Assembly: GCF_026210795.1 (NCBI RefSeq)
Contig: NC_089445.1
Coordinates: 3,782,001-3,846,000, forward strand
From: Rhizophagus irregularis
Lineage: Eukaryota; Glomeromycota; Glomeromycetes; Glomerales; Glomeraceae
Length of the DNA: 64,000 bases
Direction: 5' to 3'
The position numbers and the translations under genes are program-made. The notes under the pieces were generated by a model. It saw only the letters and a list, made by a program, of their open reading frames with translations. It had not been told where the DNA came from and searched no databases. This document shows, piece after piece, positions 60,725 to 64,000 of this stretch; position 1 is the stretch's first letter, and every line of letters starts with the position of its first letter.

Positions 60725-63023
60725 TTATTCCTCATTATCATCATAATTATCGTCATTATTATCACCGTCATCCATACCTAATACATCATCTATATCATAA
60801 TCATAGTCACCTTCTCCGGGTCTCTTGTTATTACCACTATCATCAACTTCATCATCTTCCGCATTATTTTCATCTGAATCATCCAATATATCTCTTGGAA
60901 TATCGCCGATTTCACTAGTAATTGAATCATGCGATAAATTAACAAATTGATCAATCCATAGACTTTCGATTACTACACGGCAATTGTCTTCGGGTATTGT
61001 TTCGCCGCTTGTAGTTAATCTCTCGAGTAGAAGCTTGCTCCTCATTATATTCCTCATCGTCATCTTCTGCAAAAGCTTCTGCAATACGTATATTGATCTC
61101 AGCATCACTAAGACGAGTATTCTTTTTTTGATCAATTCCATAAAATCCAAGTTCAGTTTTTGAATTGGATTTCCAATACAAAATTAATTTGCACATGGAT
61201 TCTAGTTTATCCACATTAAGATTTAAGCGACGTTTATGAAATAGCCATCCTAAAGTCGAAAATCCACGTTCGCAAGTTGCTGAGTTAGGACATATTGCAA
61301 ATAGATAACTTGCAATTCTTGGCAGGACATCTGGTTCTGGTTCGGTATTAATATATTTCCACCAATTCACGGGATTATCTTTAGCAAAACCGATATCTAG
61401 GTCAAATGGCTCTTGCTCATTAATATATTTCTGTATTTGATCGCATAAAGTTTCAGCTTCGTAACGGTCGAAACCTAAATTTTTCCCGATTGAAGCTGCA
61501 CATTTGATAATTCTCATGAGGGCGCATTTTTTAAGTGGCGCGTTTCTAAATCTGGGATCCATAAAAAAACAAGTAATATACTTATCATCATCGAATTCAT
61601 CAAATCTTTCATTTATTACTTTGATACAATGACTTCGGAATGCAGGATTTAATGATTTGGGTAACTTTTTTAATGTAGCTGCAAGTCTTGCCAAGCTCAG
61701 GAAACAATCTGCAAGTGTAGCTCTTCTCGATTCTAATGAAAGTACCGCTTTTCTTAGAGGATCCAGAACAAACCCAAGAACTCGTAAATTTGAAAAAAAA
61801 ATTCTCGATTGAATAATCGGTTTTATTTTATCATTTGTTAGCACTTTATCGTGATCGCTGGCCATTTCTTCTAGTGCTGATTCCAAATTTATTACTGAAT
61901 TTACGGATTCACTAGCAGTAGTCCAGCGTGTCTTGCAATATAATTTTAATCCTCCTCCACTAATTCCTTTTTCTTTAATTATTTGAGCAAGTTTTGCATT
62001 AGCCTGATGAGAACTTCTAAAAAAGGTTGTCAAAATATTAACACGTTTTAATAAACGTTCCCCAAACTTCTCCTTGACGATGTCGCATGCAATTAAATTG
62101 ATAGAATGTGCAACGCATCGCACATTCTCAATCTTTGGATGATTCTCATGTATAATTTTTCGTGCATTACGAACATTGGCCGCATTATCGGAAACTACAG
62201 CACATATTCGATCTTCTCCAATACCTTCTATAACCTTTTCAATTACCGTAACTAGATATTCTGCAGTGTGCGAATTTTCAGACAAATCAGAAAGTTGATA
62301 AAGATATTCTTTACGCGACGGAGTCATTACAATGAAGTTCCAAATTGAACGATGTGTACCAGACGTCCAACCATCAAAGGCTAAATTATAAATTAATATT
62401 ATATAGTAAGTAAGATTAAATAAAAATGACGTATGATAGCCTATTTAATTTAACAAACCTAACGTTAAATTCGTTTCCTTTTCAAGCTCAGAATTAACTT
62501 TGAAGTTCACTTGAGCCTAATTCACGTTCAAGTAGTTGATTTACTAATACTTCCCTTGTTGGTGTATTGTACCCGGCATTAAGCTCTTTTATAAAATTGA
62601 TGAAAAAGGGATGTTCCACTACTCTAAACGCAATTCCGCACGCAATAAAAAATTTAACTAATGCACGATTAATTCGTGTACATCTTTGTTCGTTAAGCTC
62701 TGTTGAATCATGGTAATCATCCATGTTACTTTGACCTTAGAGTATTTTCTTTTTTTGGATGACTTGACTATCTTGCCGTTCCATTACTTTAGTCATATAC
62801 CTTCTAACAACTGCTGCTGGCGCATTTGGACAATGGTTTGAAAGATGCTCTTCGAGCTTTGAAGCTCACCGCGTGACCATGTATTCTTACAGTACTTGCA
62901 GGAGGCGGCAAATTTGCCAGAACCAACAGCTTCTCCTTTATTAATATCTTCCCAAATGCTATTAGGTGGCCGACCTCCTCTATTTTTCATTTTAATGGGT
63001 GAATCTTCTATGTGATCAGTCAT
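60725..63023 (-). pseudogene. hAT transposase with BED zinc finger, frameshifted
   Basis: ATG at 63023 (MTDHIEDSPIKMKNRGG). The BED finger is split: CKYCKNTWSRG in frame, then a one-base shift, with EEHLSNHCPNAP supplying the His/Cys pair. A TAA then precedes MDDYHDSTELNEQ (62724). A second shift near 62510 leads to NSELEKETNLTL. An intron (62381-62458) joins to FDGWTSG (first catalytic Asp). In the main frame follow VVSDNAANVRNARK (second Asp), CVAHSINLIACD, and the C-terminal dimerisation motif CPNSATCERGFSTLGWLF with the catalytic Glu. A third shift near 61030 separates an acidic tail ending at 60725. Domain order and size are those of a full hAT transposase, but this copy cannot make it. 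Confidence 0.85.
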
Positions 63024-63716
63024 TTGAAACAGTTTATTATTAATATTATTATTAAGAAAACGGAAGAAAGTAAAAGAAACTTTAGTTCAGTGTTAAAGGA
63101 GATGACGGAATTGGGTTTATTAAATGCATGTTACGCATTTTCCTTTAATGAATATAAGCCCCTTAAAAAAAAACTGTAAAAACGTGTAATATCATAATAT
63201 TAATATGGGAGTTAGAAATGAAAATTCTAACACTAGATAAAGCTTAAAAGAACTAAGACGACGGTAAAATATTGAAGTTTAATCTTTTATCTGTAGATTA
63301 TTTGATCATCTAAATTATATTATTAATTGGTGTAACTTGGCGTAACTATATGCAAATCTTATGATCAACTATGCCGAAACTACGGAGAAACCTATTATAG
63401 AGGTTTCGGCATGTTTCGGCAGTTTCGCAATTTTGACAGGTTTCGCAGTTTCGGCGTTTCGGCGTTTCGGCACTATATAAGAGGTTTCACCTTTCGGCAT
63501 TAGGCCAAACAGGTTTCGGCAAGCAACCTTATCAGCAACAGAGGTAATTTCTGTAGTCTCATAAGTAAAATCAAACGCCTTTTTCTCATTATGCAAATCC
63601 AAAACACGAAGACCAGAAGAATAATCAACTACTATCCAACTGCCATTTGACCGTTTAAAAGCTTTACGATTATTAGGATCTTGTGCGACCAGTGCTGTAT
63701 ACCATTTAAAAGGCAT

Positions 63717-64000
63717 TATCTATAGAATATAATATTCATTTTCATTAATATGATAAAATCTTCTATTTAATACATAACAACACACAAACAAACTTTATTT
63801 TCTGAATATTTATACGTTATTTCGCAGTTTTACTTAGTATAGTTTTGTTCATGAGAAAAAACTGTGTTCATGAGAAAAGTGTAAAGTCACTTTTTGGCTA
63901 TTTTAACGAAAATTTCTCTAAACCCTATAAAAAATATGTATACGGTTTTTACACTGTATATACGTATTTTTGATACAGTTCGCATTTTTACATACGGCAT
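63717..64000. other. Upstream region of the fusion gene
   Basis: AT-rich. TTCATGAGAAAA is repeated twice near 63849-63878. No terminal repeat matching the 3' flank of the fusion gene was found. Confidence 0.35.

Larger units (their letters stand above)
59061..63531 (-). mobile_element. 4.47-kb hAT transposon with perfect 8-bp TSD
   Basis: TAAGGTTGCTTGCCGAAAC at the left is exactly mirrored by GTTTCGGCAAGCAACCTTA at the right. TSD TCAGCAAC occupies 59053-59060 and 63532-63539. It sits in exon 1 of the transposase-RecQ gene; precise removal of one TSD copy plus the element leaves the exon reading VAEEKNS in frame. Subterminal CCGAAAC repeats fill about 150 bp at each end. It carries a transposase (60725-63023) and a second gene (59386-60056), both on the - strand. 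Confidence 0.95.
54414..63716 (-). pseudogene. Mutator-like transposase fused to a RecQ helicase, nine exons, broken by hAT insertion and three stops
   Basis: Exons (- strand): 63716-63532 plus 59060-58952 (split by a hAT element; the 8-bp TSD is counted once), 58866-57742, 57674-57369, 57304-56643, 56582-56115, 56056-55812, 55747-55245, 55180-55060, 54990-54414. All introns are GT-AG, 43-85 nt for those checked, and every phase agrees, giving about 1,430 codons to the final stop. Order of parts: N-terminal region (MPFKWYTALVAQDPNN), coiled coil, CPNC / CNIDCLLC zinc motif, DDE-type region, a second Cys cluster, RecQ helicase, zinc and RQC. In-frame stops are TAA 58208-58210, TAG 56745-56747 and TGA 56358-56360; each could arise from one C-to-T change. 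No terminal repeats for the whole unit were found, so its outer ends may lie beyond the window. Confidence 0.75.

Noticed and set aside
54345-64000. Terminal inverted repeats for the whole transposase-RecQ unit
   Set aside because: ACACTGTA-like words near 54355 and 63949 are in the same orientation, not inverted, and no TSD was found.

Overview
The window looks like a repeat-dense accessory region of an arbuscular mycorrhizal fungus genome, most likely Rhizophagus or a close relative (Glomeromycotina). The grounds are very high A+T, short GT-AG introns, Crinkler (CRN) effector-type genes, and many decayed hAT, Mutator-like (MULE/FAR1) and other DNA transposon genes. The species is inferred from gene content; no rRNA, tRNA or core housekeeping gene was seen.

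Layout. 0-9 kb: a foldback MITE, a nested TA-flanked MITE pair, a broken small Arg-rich gene, a 21-bp minisatellite, a decayed hAT transposase (5.06-7.44 kb) and a small multi-exon gene (8.0-8.5 kb). 9.6-15.2 kb: a CRN cluster with a header-NTPase-nuclease-like gene carrying breaks, a gene with two tandem CRN headers, and small exons. 16.7-17.4 kb: a second microexon gene. 17.4-24 kb: gene-poor AT-rich DNA. 23.8-25.7 and 34.6-36.5 kb: two copies of a segmental duplication carrying a small Arg-rich protein gene. 26-44 kb: a MULE C-terminal relic, an astacin-like protease relic, a coiled-coil relic, a CRN-kinase relic and several foldback elements.

43.6-53.7 kb (- strand) is one FAR1/MULE transposase pseudogene blown up by insertions. 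One is a CACTA-like element of 3.86 kb that contains a tandem array of about 15 microexon-like units. The other is a Russian-doll nest: a TA-flanked element inside a repeat block, a second TA-flanked element inside that, and a palindromic element with an 8-bp TSD inside that.

54.4-63.7 kb (- strand) is a nine-exon gene of about 1,430 codons that joins a zinc-binding, Mutator-like DDE transposase region to a complete RecQ helicase with RQC domain. It carries three in-frame stops and a 4.47-kb hAT element inserted in exon 1 with perfect 8-bp TSDs. That hAT element carries a frameshifted BED/hAT transposase and a second locus encoding a Myb/SANT-like domain with an Arg/Ser repeat tail. The transposase-RecQ fusion and the microexon arrays are the best candidates for under-described biology here.
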